Of a DNA stretch of 64,000 bases, positions 12,561-24,500 are shown piece after piece (position 1 is the stretch's first letter; every line of letters starts with the position of its first letter). Position numbers and translations under genes: made by a program. The stretch covers positions 14,472,203-14,536,202 of the forward strand of contig LNAC01000003.1 in the NCBI GenBank assembly GCA_002007465.1, read 5' to 3'. The notes beneath the pieces were generated by a model. The model was given only the letters and a program-made list of their open reading frames with translations, was not told the DNA's origin and did not search any database. The stretch is from Ailurus styani. Taxonomy: Eukaryota; Chordata; Mammalia; Carnivora; Ailuridae.

Positions 12561-13324
12561 ATTTGCTCTAGAGAATGAAAATGACTGGATCCAAGGCCCT
12601 GAGTGAGTTCTTGGAAAAGAGTTGTGACAGCAGAAAAGACTGTTTTTTGTAGGAAAGAAACAAACTTCTCCCTATTTAGCTGCTGTTTGCATATTTGTTC
12701 TTTTGTTCTTTTGTTGTTGTTGCTATTTGGGGCTCTTGTTTATATGAAAAGTAACCATTATAGTTACCAGTAATATTTTTACATATTATTTCAGTGTCCT
12801 CCATGCTGCTGTCAATACGTACACTAATTTTAACATCTTCTTATTAAAAAAATAATCTAAAAACATAACCTGGAGCTCCCTGAAGTTATATTTTGGCATT
12901 TGGCATTTTGAAGCTGAAGAAAAATGACTCCAATTATGCAGATTATTGTTTCCCTCCTTTAGTGAAGTTCATTGGCTTTTGGCACAGAACTCTGGATCTC
13001 TTCCCCACAGTCCAAAAAGATATTTTTTCCCATTAGACTTTTAAAATAGTTTTCATCGGGGACAATAAATTCCAATGTCTATCTGTTCTAAGGGGGCACT
13101 AGGTCAAGTCTCTGATGAGTTGCTCAAAAGCTTTTTTTTTTCCCCTCTTCTTTTAAGAAAGAACTGTGACAATATTTCTACCTGGAGAATGTCTGTTCCT
13201 CACATTCTAAAGACTCTGACATTGACACTGACACTGCTGTAAACAGAGAGAAAATGCCCTACTGGAGAGAAACCATTAAACTTGGATCTGAACATCTGTA
13301 GTGAAATCCAGGCCTAGCACGTAG
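12561..13324. other. Unattributed DNA
   Basis: Includes TTGTTCTTTTG/TTGTTGTTG simple patches at about 12693-12722. No gene or clear repeat. Confidence 0.4.
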
Positions 13325-13445
13325 GGCCGTGGAATTCCCCACCTGACTCCTCTCTGGGCTTCAGATCTTCGATGTGTACAAGAAAGTGTCAAATTATGAG
13401 ATAATTTCTAAGGTCTCCTCCAGCTTTAAAATCTCCATGACTTCG
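13325..13445 (+). mobile_element. MIR-like SINE relic
   Basis: 'ctctctgggcttcagatctt', 'gataatttctaaggtctcct', 'ccagctttaaaatctccatg' match MIR 3' text. Confidence 0.65.
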
Positions 13446-13741
13446 AATTATTGAGTAAAGGCTGCATATAATCATTTAATAGCACACCTCCATTATATGT
13501 CACTGTTTTTCTCTGTATGGCTTACAGTTTCTTGTAAGAAAAGATACCCAACAGTTTAATTTTTAAGCATAAAAGCTGTTAGTTTTGTACTTCCCAGTAT
13601 GTTTTGTTCAGCCTCAAACCATCACATTTTCCTACCTACGTGAATCGGCACTAAACAGAGCACCGTGAGACTTCGATAAATATTTATTCCAGCCGTGCAC
13701 CCTCAACTCTATCACCAACACAACACAGGCATATTTTAAAG

Positions 13742-14330
13742 ATAGAAAGTTAGATCATGTCATTCCTGTGTTTGAAACCCGAATATATGTCCCATTTCCC
13801 TCAAAATAAAAGCTAACGCGTTTGTTATATGACTACAATGGGATCTACAAGGTCATAGAAAATCTGCCGCCAGCTGGTACTGCTTTTTCCTTCGTTCGTT
13901 CTGCCCCTATCCTTCAGGCACATCATTTCCAGGGTCCCTTGTTTTGGTTTCCTCCCCTGCCCCAAATCCCCCCATGGCTCCCTTCTTCACTTCCTTCAAA
14001 GCTTTACTCAATCTTCACCTATCCCAGAAGCTTATTTTAAATTGTCACTTTCGCTGCATTCCCACCACACTGCCAGTCCTCTTCTGCCTTCTCCAGACCT
14101 TCTTCCTCTACGGCATTCACCACCGTATAATATACCACACAGTACACTTCTTCGGGGGCTGTTCATTGTCTGCCACCCCACTCCACCCCCACCAAAATGT
14201 AAGCTTACACAAAAGACAGGGCATTTTAGTTCTTTAAGGTAGCTCAAGCACTTAAAAGACTGCCTGGCATGAAATGAATGGTTAATGATATCTGCTGAAT
14301 AAACTGGAAGAATAAAACAAATGACTGAAT
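13742..14330 (+). mobile_element. L2 LINE 3' end, sense
   Basis: 'agatcatgtcattcctgtgt', 'ctcaaaataaaagctaac', 'cttcacttccttcaaagctt', 'ccaaaatgtaagcttacac', 'gactgcctggcatgaaatga' and 'tctgctgaataaactgg' are in L2 order. The ORFs at 13822-14242 (plus) and 14032-14496 (minus, 154 codons) are chance frames across it. Confidence 0.85.
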
Positions 14331-14435
14331 TTATGACTCTTTTTTTCTCATTACTTACCATACCCAATATATATGCTTTAACTGTGTCCATTTTCTGTAT
14401 CTGTGGATGATAACAGTGAAAACAATGTTCACAGA

Positions 14436-14786
14436 TGTTATGGACTGAAGGACTGTCATCTCCACACAATTCACAGGTTGAAGTCCAAACCCCCAAAGTG
14501 ACAGTTTTAGGAGGTGGGGTCTTTGGGAAGTGATTAGGTCAAGAGGGTGACACCTTCATGAATGGGACTGGTGTCCTTATAAAAGAGATCCAGAGAGCTC
14601 TCTCAACCCTTGGAAAAGACAGCCGTTCAGTCGACAAGCCGGGAAGCAGATTCTCCCCAGACAGAACTCTGCTGACACCTTGATCTTGGATTTCCCGGTG
14701 CCCAGAACTGAGAGGAATAAATACTTGTTGTTGATAACCCCCTACTCTTTGGTATTCTGGGATAGCAGAGCAAATGGACAAAAACA
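14436..14786 (+). mobile_element. MLT1-type MaLR solo LTR
   Basis: Starts TGTTATGGACTGAAGG. It then has 'ttaggaggtggggtctttgg', 'tgattaggtcaagagggtga', 'catgaatgggactggtgtcc', 'ccttgatcttggatttcccg' and AATAAATACTTG, ending near AAAAACA. It is an old non-coding LTR. No partner LTR or internal region was seen. Confidence 0.9.
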
Positions 14787-15639
14787 GGAGGTGGTTTTAA
14801 TAGTATTGGAAAGTGTTTTTAAATAACATAAATGCTAGAATCAACCTAACACATAGGAACACTTTTTAAAAACTACTCATCTTGTTACAAGACATTGCAT
14901 TAGACCCCCGAAGACCACAAAAGACCTGTTCCCGCCCTAAACTTCCTGATAAAACCAATTAGGTCTTCAAATATTATTCAAGAAGACATAAAGAAGGCAT
15001 AAAGGAAGGCAGGGAAGAGGTTAAACGTGGTTCTACTCAGCCTTTAGCTTGTGAGTTGGGATGCTGATGCTGTGAAGTGGGCTTCTTTTAAAATCCATTG
15101 GCAGTAAATACTTTAGTCCCAAGAAAGTACGGCGGCAGAAGAGCGCATCAAACTAAAGGGATTTTAGTAGCTCTAATACCCCAGTGCTGTGTTTCAGTTT
15201 TCCATTTGGAAGAACAGCCCTTGTATCAGAACTGAGAACATGCCTTTATTATAAGAAACAATTACCTCTCTAGCATCGTGGAGTGCCAACATCACACCCC
15301 CCCCCTTCTTCTGTGACCAGTTAATGTGTGTCTCTAGTTACTTGCCACATTTGCCAATCTCCCTTTAAATGGCACTTATGAAGGTCCTGCTATCGCTTTA
15401 TAAACTTTTATTTCCACATTACTCTTTGTTTTTCCAAATCATTTGCCGTTAACTATTCTGAAAGCTTTTATCAGAGGAAAACCCTTTCACTGAGCTAGTC
15501 CAAGGATTTAAAGCAGTTAACCCATGATTATTTTTTAAAGTCCTTGTGCTGCTTCTGCTGTTATAATGCGTCCTGTTACGGCTTCTAGATTATGTTAATA
15601 TGGAAACTCTCCGAAGTCTAACACTCACAAAGCACACCA
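14787..15639. other. Repeat-poor unique DNA
   Basis: No gene or repeat was recognised. Base composition is more balanced than in neighbouring L1 regions. A C-run (nine C) is at about 15297-15305. It could hold conserved non-coding sequence. Confidence 0.4.
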
Positions 15640-15990
15640 TTGTTCAGCCTCCCGCAACCCGTGCATTTACTTCTGGCCATAAATTCAATCAGAGTGGCAG
15701 ATTTATACTCGCTCACTATCAGTCACTACATTGACTTTAAAATTTGGCTCAGAGTTTTTCATTACCTCTGTGGAACTTCCCTTTCACTCCTATCAGAACT
15801 GGCCTCCATTTATACGTGCCCTCAGTCCCTACTTTCTAATAATAAATCTCAAATTCATCAACCCCCTTGTCAGGTCCCTCATCCTTGGGCAACAGAGCAT
15901 TCACCTGGTCTGCCCTCGAGCTGTGGAATTCCCTGAACTGAGCACTCCTCTCCAAATCCCCTGAGCTTTATAAATCCCTTTTTGAGTCTC
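15640..15990 (+). mobile_element. Possible CR1/L3-like relic
   Basis: Phrases such as 'gagctgtggaattccctgaa' and 'ccctttttgagtctcactta' resemble the 3' region of ancient CR1/L3 LINEs. Weak: it could equally be unique DNA. The 98-codon frame at 15640-15936 is not supported as a gene. Confidence 0.3.
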
Positions 15991-16055
15991 ACTTATTAAA
16001 ATTTGCTTTTAATATTTGATCTGCCCCTGACACATGCTGCAGGCTTGGCTGTTAT

Positions 16056-16058
<3 letters not shown>

Positions 16059-16104
<46 letters not shown>
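16059..16104. repeat. (AT)23 microsatellite
   Basis: 46 bp of uninterrupted alternating AT/TA, flanked by 'ggctgttataaa' and 'ggagaagaaaagt'. Self-complementary and likely length-polymorphic. Confidence 0.98.
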
Positions 16105-16106
<2 letters not shown>

Positions 16107-17795
16107 AGAAGAAAAGTATTTTTATTTTCCTCACCATTTGTGGAAAGGACTGAAATTTCCTCTGCTTCTTTGTCAGTATTTTATATTTTCCATTGGTCTT
16201 TCCCTTCCCCCTTTCATTACTAGGAGAACAATCACCCCGCAGGCTTGGGTCAGTAACCAGGGTTTAGACTGAAAGATTGCATGGGTTATGGGATTATAAA
16301 TAAACTAGTCACAATATCATTAATTAATCTGCACCCTAGAGATTGGTATAGATTTTTTTAGGAGACAACATGGAGCTCAGAGAAAAATGGCTGTCCTCAT
16401 GCAACCCTCCTCCCTCACCAGGCTTGCAAAGCAGTTTTTTCCTCTAGTTTTATTTTAATTAATAACCACTCTGGCTCACCTTCACTCTCTCGTCAGAAGA
16501 AAGCAGAAAAATGCATTCAGTGGCACTAAAGGACACGTAGCTTTTGTACCGTTCTGGTTAAAAAAACAAGAACATCAAACTTTCGGATATGAAAGTTGGG
16601 TCCTATTCCAAAGTAGTCAGTTGCCAGGATCTGCCAGTATCAAAAGGAGGTCGTGTATTTCCGCGTTCTCCTTAACACGTAACCCAGCACCACGCACACA
16701 GTAGGCATTACAAAAATGTTTGTGCAACACCGAATTGATTATTTTTATCTCGGTTCTTTAATTTTATTTCCATTCCCCCTTGAAAAGGGTCCGGTTTTCT
16801 GTTTCCCTACTCATTAGAGTACAGTCTTTCTGTCACCCTCGTCTCTCTTCTACAGCTGTTGATCAGCCTGTTGATTAGGACCCAGAGCAAGGTGACAGCC
16901 AGGAAAGGGCATTATATTCTGGCACAATTTCCTCTAAGTGCTTAATGTGCTTTAAACCCCTCATTCAATTAGATGGCACAAGCTATTACACACAAGTGCC
17001 CCACCATGGAAAATTACAAGCTCATATCTGAGAGATACGGAGAAAGGAAGGCAGAGAGTAAGTTAATAGGACATTGTCTGCATGTTTGGTAAATCCTGTG
17101 GAGTTTAGGGCTCGAGGTTAATATCAGAGTGCCAGGCTATGGAATTTAAACAGCAGGTAGATTTCAATAGCACAAAATACGGGACAGAACACAGTACAGC
17201 TTGATATATTATTCTGTTATTTGAAATGGCTACTGTGTAAAATTCAGCATTTCCTCTGAAACATTTTGAAGATGATTTAGGTCATTGAAAATAATGGCAA
17301 AGTTAAAACTTTTTTTAAGGTTAAGGTAACATTACTAAAGTAGGTGGCCTGATGGAATTTCACTAACTGGTGGTGGTTTGAGAGTTCTGAGGTATTTACA
17401 GATAGAAGAAAGCTCTTATTTTTCTTTATGGAAAGGAGGATACAATTAACCTCATAAGACACAAAACCTAACAGATGAAGGTTATTAGTTATTACTGTTG
17501 TAGGATGACAGTGGATTTTATATAAGAACAAAAACATTAGTGTTTCTGCCAGCTGTTGGCTGCCCTTTCACTGGGAATGCTCATGGCTGGTGAAATACAA
17601 GGACTGCTTTTAGCTCCATTTACCCCTGTCCCTGGTGCCTTTGTGCAGTGCACAAATTTACAACAGTACCTGACCACCTGAAAATGTTCTTACAGTGGAT
17701 ATGAAAACATAAGCAGGCTAGAGAATCAGTCTCATCATCTATTCCAGGAAACACAGAACTTTATGACTATGATGTAACCTTTACTTACATAACAA
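16105..17795. other. Repeat-poor unique DNA, candidate conserved non-coding
   Basis: No transposon text was recognised for about 1.7 kb. It contains TAATTAAT-type cores (16318, 16454) and balanced-composition blocks (for example 16840-17030). No exon evidence. Confidence 0.45.
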
Positions 17796-18010
17796 TAGCT
17801 GATATTGAAAGCAAAATCAATAAATGCCAGACATAGTACTACAGCTTTGCCTGATTTCAATTAATTTTCAAACTAACTTTATAAGGTAGTTAAATTTGTT
17901 TTCTCCATTTTACAATGCGAAAACTCAATGAAATAAGCAGTTTGCCCAATGTCACATACAGTTAGTAAGTGGTGAAGACAGGACTGTAATCCAGGCAATA
18001 TGATTAGAGA
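17796..18010 (+). mobile_element. MIR SINE relic
   Basis: 'tttcaaactaactttataag', 'ctccattttacaatgcgaaa', 'agcagtttgcccaatgtcac' and 'acagttagtaagtggtgaag' are the MIR central core. Confidence 0.9.
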
Positions 18011-18253
18011 GGGTTTTACCATGATATAAACTACGAATCCAAAGCATATCATAGTGTTTGTTTGGTTTATTCTTAAATAATGATATATTATTTTTAAAAC
18101 TTAGAATCAATAAATCCAAAGAGGAAGATTAATATCACCCATAATTTCATTACCAAAAAAGTGCTATAAATATTTTGGAGAATATATTTTCCATGTGTTA
18201 GATAATGTATATGTTGTTTGTAACCAACTTTTATAATAAGCAAGTTTTCTACT

Positions 18254-18481
18254 TAAATAATACTTTTTTTAAAAAGATTTTATTTATTTATTTGACACAG
18301 AGAGAGAGAGAGAGAGAGATCACAAGTAGGCAGAGAGGCAGGCAGACAGAGGAGGAAGCAGGCTCCCTGACGAGCAGAGAGCCCGATGCGGGCCTCGATC
18401 CCAGGACCCTGAGATCATGACCTGAGCCGAAGGCAGAGGCTTTAACCCACTGAGCCACCCAGGCGCCCAATAATACTTTTT
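18254..18481 (-). mobile_element. Young mustelid-type SINE
   Basis: Body 18269-18468. It has 'ggctttaacccactgagcc', the GGCAGAGAGGCAGGCAG motif and 'cacaagtaggcag'. The TSD AATAATACTTTTT occurs at 18256-18268 and 18469-18481. It was inserted into the flank of the next SINE. Confidence 0.95.
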
Positions 18482-18686
18482 TAAAAAGATTTTATTTACT
18501 GATTTGACAGAGAGAGACACAGAGATAAAGGGAACACAAGCAAGGGGAGTGGGAGAGAGAGAAACAAGCCTCCCGCTGAGCAGGGAACCCCATGCGAGGC
18601 TCGATCCAAGGACCCTGGGATCATGACCTGAGCCCAAGGCAGCCACTTAACGACTGAGCCAACCACGCACCCCTTAAGTAATACTT
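18482..18686 (-). mobile_element. Older carnivore SINE, partner of the previous
   Basis: Body 18482-18673 with 'cttaacgactgagcc', the older head. Its own TSD is TTAAGTAATACTT (18674-18686). The matching left copy TTAAATAATACTT (18254-18266) is now separated from it by the younger SINE. Confidence 0.92.
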
Positions 18687-18818
18687 CTATGACATAATTA
18701 ATGACATGCATATTTGTACCTTCTATGAGTCATATTTTACCCAATAAATCACATATTAGTATTTCAAATTTTATTTGCTATTAAAACACTTCTATGAATA
18801 TTTTTATCACTAAATCTT

Positions 18819-18874
18819 TAGACTCATTCTTAGACTCATGCTTAATTAGACTCATTCTTAGACTCATGCTTAAT
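18819..18874. repeat. 28-bp tandem duplication
   Basis: Two adjacent identical 28-bp units (18819-18846, 18847-18874), each built around TAGACTCATTCTTAGACTCA. Local duplication inside the antisense L1. Confidence 0.95.
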
Positions 18875-19485
18875 TATTTCCCCAATATTTTGAACATTTT
18901 TTACAACTAGAACTTTTTGCAACTACAGTTTTACCCTTTACAAAGTTACACCAATTTACACTCACTGCCAGTATGTAGTAATACTCATTTCCCCTCGCAT
19001 TAACCTAGTGTCATTTTAAACAAACAATCTGCCAGATTGATAAGACAAAAGTAGCTCTCCAATAATATTTTAATTTTATTTCATCAGTAAGTAATTTAGA
19101 ACATTTGTCATGTTTATTGGTCTTTCATATTTTGGTGAGCAGATTGCCAACTCTTTGTCCATTATTAAGGTATTTGCTGTTTTCATTCATTTACAATATA
19201 TTCTCATATTTAATAATGTCATTACTTTCCCATGTGTATTACATCTTTCCCATTTCATCGTTTGTACTTAATTTTGGTTGAGGTGTTTTAGCAAGTGTAA
19301 ATTTTCATGTTTTATGGTCAAATATCTCAATCCCCCTTTTTTAATGATTTACAGAGCTTTATTTTTCATGCTTGGAAGCCACTGCTACAAAAAGATTAGA
19401 TAAATATTCATCCCTTCCCTAAGGTTTCATGGCTTTACTTTTTTGTTTAAAATATTAATCCGTGTGAAAATTATTTTGTATAAGG

Positions 19486-19669
19486 TGAAGTACAATTTTT
19501 TAAGGGATGGAGGGGCAGAGGAGGAGGAAGACAGAGAATCTTAAGTAGGCTCCACACATAGCATGGAGCCGACATGGGGTCAGTCTCACAATCCTGAGAT
19601 CATGACCTGAGCTGAAATCCGGAGTCAAATGCTTAACCAACTAAGCCACTCAGGTGCCCCTGAAGTACA
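19486..19669 (-). mobile_element. Old carnivore SINE
   Basis: TSD TGAAGTACA at 19486-19494 and 19661-19669. The body has 'cctgagatcatgacctgagc' and 'accaactaagccactcaggt', diverged and lacking the GA microsatellite. Confidence 0.92.
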
Positions 19670-20070
19670 TATTTATTTTCACCCCTAAATCATGAATCAC
19701 TTGACCCAACATTGTTCATTGAATTAACTATCCTTTGCCCACTAATTGGAGATCCCACTTTCATAAACTATGTAACTATTATATATTTTAGGGTCTAATT
19801 CTGATTTTTCTGGTCTTTCCCTTTGATCATCTACACAGATTTTTTTTACTGACTACTAGAAAAGACATCTCAAATAGCTTCTCATCAGAAACCTTCTTCG
19901 TCACCCAGCTTCCTATTTTGAATGAATTAGAAATTATGAATTCTTGATGATTAGACATTTTAAAAGAATGAGAAATATCAAAAATAAGAAACTCATTTAC
20001 TGGTGCCCAACCATGTAGAATCTGAAAGGAATGATTTTAATACTGAGATTTTTCAAAAATATTTGACTAA

Positions 20071-20302
20071 AAGAAAAGAAATTTTTTTTTTTTTAAAGAT
20101 TTTATTTATTCATTTGACACAGAGGGAGAGATTACAAGTAGGCAGAGAGGCAGGCAGAGAGAGAGGAGAGAGGAGGAAGCAGGCTCCCTGCTGAGCAGGG
20201 AGCCCGATGTGGGCCTCGATCCCAGGACCCTGGGATCATGACCTGAGCCGAAGGCAGCGGCTTTAACCCACTGAGCCACCCAGGCGCCCAAGAAAAGAAA
20301 TT
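20071..20302 (-). mobile_element. Young mustelid-type SINE
   Basis: Perfect 13-bp TSD AAGAAAAGAAATT (20071-20083, 20290-20302). Body with 'cacaga', 'tacaagtaggcagagaggca' and 'ctttaacccactgagccacc'. The 61-codon minus frame is SINE sequence. Confidence 0.97.
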
Positions 20303-21632
20303 CAAATAAATTAGATATTCAGGCCTATCATTTGGATGATCATATTGTTTTTAGAACTTTTTTTAAGTGCATAGAGTGATCACATAATATAAAAATTATC
20401 ATGAGGACACACTTTGGAATCACCTCTGAAGAGATATATGAAACACATGAACATGTTTTACTAAAGCCACTATGCTACTATCACCTCTAATAACAGGTAG
20501 ATTATTGCCAGGGTTAAGTAAAAGAAATCAGACAAATGTGATCAGACTCACCTTGAGAAATCAATTGATTATGGAACTCAAAGTTTTGACATTGTTTTTT
20601 TAAAGTATAAGATTTTAATTGAAATCAAGGGGACAATATAAAAATTCACTTAAATAGATCTCCTGACATACCCTTTTATTTTTTAAGTAAAACTTTCATA
20701 ACAGAAGTAGCTATTAAAGTAATTGACTTGAACACACCAGGCTGCCAAAAGTTCCCTGAGGGGTTCACTCTGGGTAACAGAGAATACAATCACACTTTGG
20801 ATCCCCCAGAAAATACAACTCCATAATAAGTGGCAATTGTTCATTAGAAAGGATGTATGTCTCTCATTATCCATTTCAGTAGTGGGAAAGATATTAGAAA
20901 ATTTTACCAAGGTTAGACACCAGACTGTCAGAGTTGTTCCAGGAAAAAGACAAGCAAAGAGAATGTTCATCTTTCAAGGGTACTCCTATTCTGCAGCCAC
21001 TTGAGAAATGTAACACCTGCTGCCCCCAAAGTTTTTCCCACCTGCTAAGGTTGTAAAACAGACAGACTGGTCAGCCAGCTTAGATTTCACAGGGCAAGTC
21101 TCGAGTAAATAAGCCATTCTACTTAGCTTTAAAAAAAAAAAATCTATTGGAAGTGACAGAGTAGTTGATGAATAGAGATTATTTTGAAGTGTGCTACAGA
21201 AATTGGCCTTGGTACAGGACTTTTTTAAAAGGACATTCTTCTGCTTTGTTGTTAGAATGTAGGAAAATTTTGCAATCTTGCCATAACTACTTGATTCTTT
21301 TCCTGTTATCGAGACAGAACTTCCCAAGAAGACAACCACACTCGTGGGATTCACACCAAGGAGAGAAAAGTCAGCTGGTCCCCAGGAAAAATGATGTAGT
21401 CTTCACTCTTCACTATAGTTTCCTTTCATGATTTAGAAAGCTGCCATTCATTAATGTGGCGATTTTATTCCTGTAGGAGAAGAGTTAGTTCTTAATTTCC
21501 TGCCCTACGGGTAGATTTACATTTCACTGAGCATTTCAAGGATAACAGTACCAACTCACCAAGACAAAAATCTGCCCACCTATGTTCCTGTTCTGCAGGT
21601 ATAGTGATGATAACCAAACTAGCAATAACATT
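20303..21632. other. Unattributed DNA
   Basis: No repeat or gene was identified. Short frames at 20683-20970, 20986-21354 and 21165-21431 overlap on opposite strands and carry no recognisable domain. Confidence 0.45.
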
Positions 21633-21884
21633 TAAAAATTGCATGTAGGGGTGTCTGGGTGGCTCAGTCATTGAGTGTCTGCCTTCAGCTCAGGTTATGA
21701 TCCCAGGGTCCTGGCATCAAGCCCCACATCAGGCTCCCTGCTCAGAGGAGGCCTGCTTCTCCCTCTCCTGCTCCCCCTGCTTGTGTTCCCTCTCCGCTGT
21801 GTCTCTGTCAAATAAATAAAGAAAATATTTTTTTAAAATAAATAAATACATACATAAATAAATAAAAAATAAAAATTGCATGTA
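21633..21884 (+). mobile_element. Carnivore SINE with 15-bp TSD
   Basis: TAAAAATTGCATGTA at 21633-21647 and 21870-21884. Head 'ggtgtctgggtggctcagtc'. The tail has expanded to mixed AATA/CATA repeats. Confidence 0.96.
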
Positions 21885-21887
21885 ATA

Positions 21888-22060
21888 TTACTAGCCAGGC
21901 CCCATTCTAAAAATTTATGCATATTATGCAAATATGCTTTCAATTCCCATAAACCCCTATAAGACAAGTATTACTATTATTTCCATTTTACAAAGAAACT
22001 GAAAAAAAAATACACAATCTGCCCAAGATCACAAAGTAGAATGTGCAAATGGTATAGAAT
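21888..22060 (+). mobile_element. MIR SINE relic
   Basis: 'caggccccattctaaaaatt', 'ttatttccattttacaaaga' and 'atctgcccaagatcacaaag' are MIR core text. It was the target of the adjacent SINE. Confidence 0.8.
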
Positions 22061-22254
22061 TCTCATACTTGCTAGAATATAGAATACTATTCTCCTATAG
22101 AGAATAAAGAAAGCTTCTAAAATCTTTTTCAACCCCGTCCCTGCCTTACAAAGAGTACATAGTATATGAATCCCTATTATATGAATCCATAAAAAGCAAA
22201 CACAGAGAGACAGAAATATACTGAGAGAGAAAGTAGGAAGAGTTTTCACCCAGA

Positions 22255-22395
22255 GCTATGGATAGAAATGGGGAGTGACTCTTTCTAAAATTAGATTATG
22301 AGGATGATGAATATATGAACATTCATTGAATTATACACTTAAAACAGGCAAATCTTATGATATGCAAGTTATATCTCAATAAAACTTAAAAAAAA
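22255..22395 (+). mobile_element. L1M 3' terminus fragment
   Basis: 'ggggagtgactctttctaaa', 'attagattatgaggatgatg', 'cattgaattatacacttaaa' and 'ttatatctcaataaaactta' form an L1 3' UTR end with A-tail. Confidence 0.8.
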
Positions 22396-23724
22396 ATTAA
22401 AAATCAGCACACTTTATCCCAACCACTCTACAAGAGAAGGCAACACACTTGTTCTTCCCCAATCATGAAGCAATGTCCTTGAAAAATCTCATCATAGATG
22501 AAATCAAAGTGGAACAATTTTACACCTAATTCAGGTAAGGAGAGTACAGAGAACGAAGTATGACTGTGATGCAAGCATTCCCTTAGTCCTATTTTGCATT
22601 CTCAAATTAATAAGGAATTAGGAATTAGTAATTAATTGGGAAACATGCCAAAAAGAAAAAGTATGTTGCATGTGTGCATAAAAGAGAATATCAATGTCAT
22701 TTTATACAGCCTCTTTAAAGAAGTTATTATGGGTAATTTACCATTAATTTGTATTTACCACTTTCAGTTCCTAGAAATTTCTTTCTCCCACTTTCTCCAT
22801 CAAGCTTCTAAATGTGTTTTGTATTGCTTTAGGTAATACGCAAATAAAAAGGCATCTTTCTGTGTGTGGTTCTTCCTCTAAATGTTTCAGCTCAAGTGGC
22901 TAGTTAGTGGTTTGTACTTCTAGAAATTTAAGAACACAGATGCCTGAATAAAGTCACCATAACATTGAATGGATAACCACATGGACAATAAAATGATTAA
23001 AAGTGTACTATCAATCCCTTCTGAACGACAAGTTCCTTTATGTCATATCATAGCATTGAAAGTTGCCTTTTTTGCATTTGCCAACCACAGAAATGCAGTT
23101 TCAAGGATGTAAAGTGTCCTGAGTCTTTTTTCATCTTACTTTTTTCAGATATTCCACTGCCCTGCTTCTCTGATTTATTGCATGCAATCCATATTTCCTT
23201 CATTAACAGTAATTTACCTCCTAGAGAATTTCAGTCAAGGAGTTTAGGAAGTTTTTTTTTTAATTTTTTTGGAAGATTTTAATTTTAATCTCTAATTCAA
23301 TCATCTTTTACTAGAGAGAGAAATCTGAGTCAACATGCCTCCCTAGAAAGTGTGTTATACAATTTTTGTATCTTTTGTCAACTCCTGTTTCACACTGTCA
23401 TATTCCTTTATGATCCCCTCAGTTAGGTTCACATCTAAGGCATCTAGGTAAGTGAGAAAGTATCTTATTTTAATGTTGTTTTACCAGGACTTTTACTACC
23501 TGCTTTAGTAAATCGTTCTAGGATGAAAAATCTTTAGCTTATCTCACAACTAAACCAGCCCTATGTAAAAGAATTCCAAAGAAAATAGAGGAGTTTTTAA
23601 AAGTTGGAAGGTTGGAGATAAAAACACAGCAGATATTCCATGCAAATCACTAACATGCACATAAACAGAAGCAAGAAACTAGAGCTCCATTGAGGGAACA
23701 AGTGCAGTGTATAGCTTAGCAACA
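22396..23724. other. Unattributed DNA
   Basis: No gene or repeat was recognised in about 1.3 kb. Short frames at 22636-22836 and 23040-23282 lack any domain. Confidence 0.45.
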
Positions 23725-23955
23725 TAGTCTTGGGATGTAGAATATCTTCACTCCACCTCTTGCTTCTGCTCCTAGTGATTTGTGTCATTTTTGGACAAAT
23801 TATTTATCTTTGCTATATCTTGCTTCCCTCATCTATAAAATGGATCTAAAAACAGTACCTGTAACCAAAAGATGTTTATGAACATTAAATGGGAAAATAC
23901 ATATAAAGCATTGAAAATACCGTCTGGAATAATTGTTAGCTATTACTATCTTGTA
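23725..23955 (+). mobile_element. MIR SINE relic (3' half)
   Basis: 'ttgcttccctcatctataaa', 'aaatgggaaaatacatataa', 'aagcattgaaaataccgtct' and 'ttgttagctattactatc' follow the MIR 3' half. Confidence 0.88.
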
Positions 23956-24069
23956 GGTCATTGGTTCGCAATCTGGGAAGGGAGGCATGTGCCTGAGTCA
24001 CGTGTCAAGCTTTGCACACATCCATCAATCCTTTCCCATTCCCAAGCAATTGTACTATGTGACAGGGAG

Positions 24070-24500
24070 TCTTAAAGATTTTTAAACAGAGAAGTGGCAT
24101 GGTATTTGCCTTTTACAACAATCTTTCTAGGGGCATTATAGAGGGAGGGAGAAATGACATAAATCAGGAAGTCTACTGTAGACATTCCAGATAATTCTCT
24201 GAAAGGAAGCTGTAGCTATGGATATAGAAAAAGACAAAACAGATATAAGATAGAGTTATCAAAGTAAAAAGGAACAAGAGTTTAATCACCTGGTGAATTC
24301 AGGACAGGTAACACCCATGTTCCTTGCTCTAGGTACCAGAATGGATGGAGCTACCATTGTCCAAGAGGGAATTAGAGGTGGAAAAGGATATATAGCACCT
24401 GCTTTCTTTGTAACTAGTAAACCAGTAAACAGGTACTCAGAAGTACACTTATTAGGAACAACTAGAAAGCAGACTCAACAAGAGAGAACATTGCTTCTGT
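24070..24500 (-). mobile_element. L2 LINE fragment, antisense
   Basis: 'acagagaagtggcatggtat' (reversed text about the 'gagtgacatgatctga' position), 'aatctttctaggggcattat', 'cattccagataattctctga', 'gaatggatggagctaccatt'. Diverged but in order. Confidence 0.6.

Larger units (their letters stand above)
18045..19850 (-). mobile_element. L1M, antisense, carrying three SINEs
   Basis: Reversed L1 text: 'tatcacccataatttcatta', 'tacaccaatttacactcact', 'acaatctgccagattgataa', 'catgtttattggtctttcat', 'ccctaaggtttcatggcttt', 'aacattgttcattgaattaa', 'tttctggtctttccctttga'. The order fits 3' UTR then ORF2. It is split by SINEs at 18269, 18482 and 19495, so it predates them. Confidence 0.8.

Noticed and set aside
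14032..14496. 154-codon frame on the minus strand, the longest in the window
   Set aside because: It lies antisense across an L2 3' end and the start of an MLT1 LTR and has no domain; overlapping frames exist on the other strand.
18288..18470. Recurrent 'MGAWVAQWVKA...' type frames (also 20106, 26532, 26878, 34795, 62243)
   Set aside because: They are translations of carnivore SINE heads and recur only because the SINE recurs.
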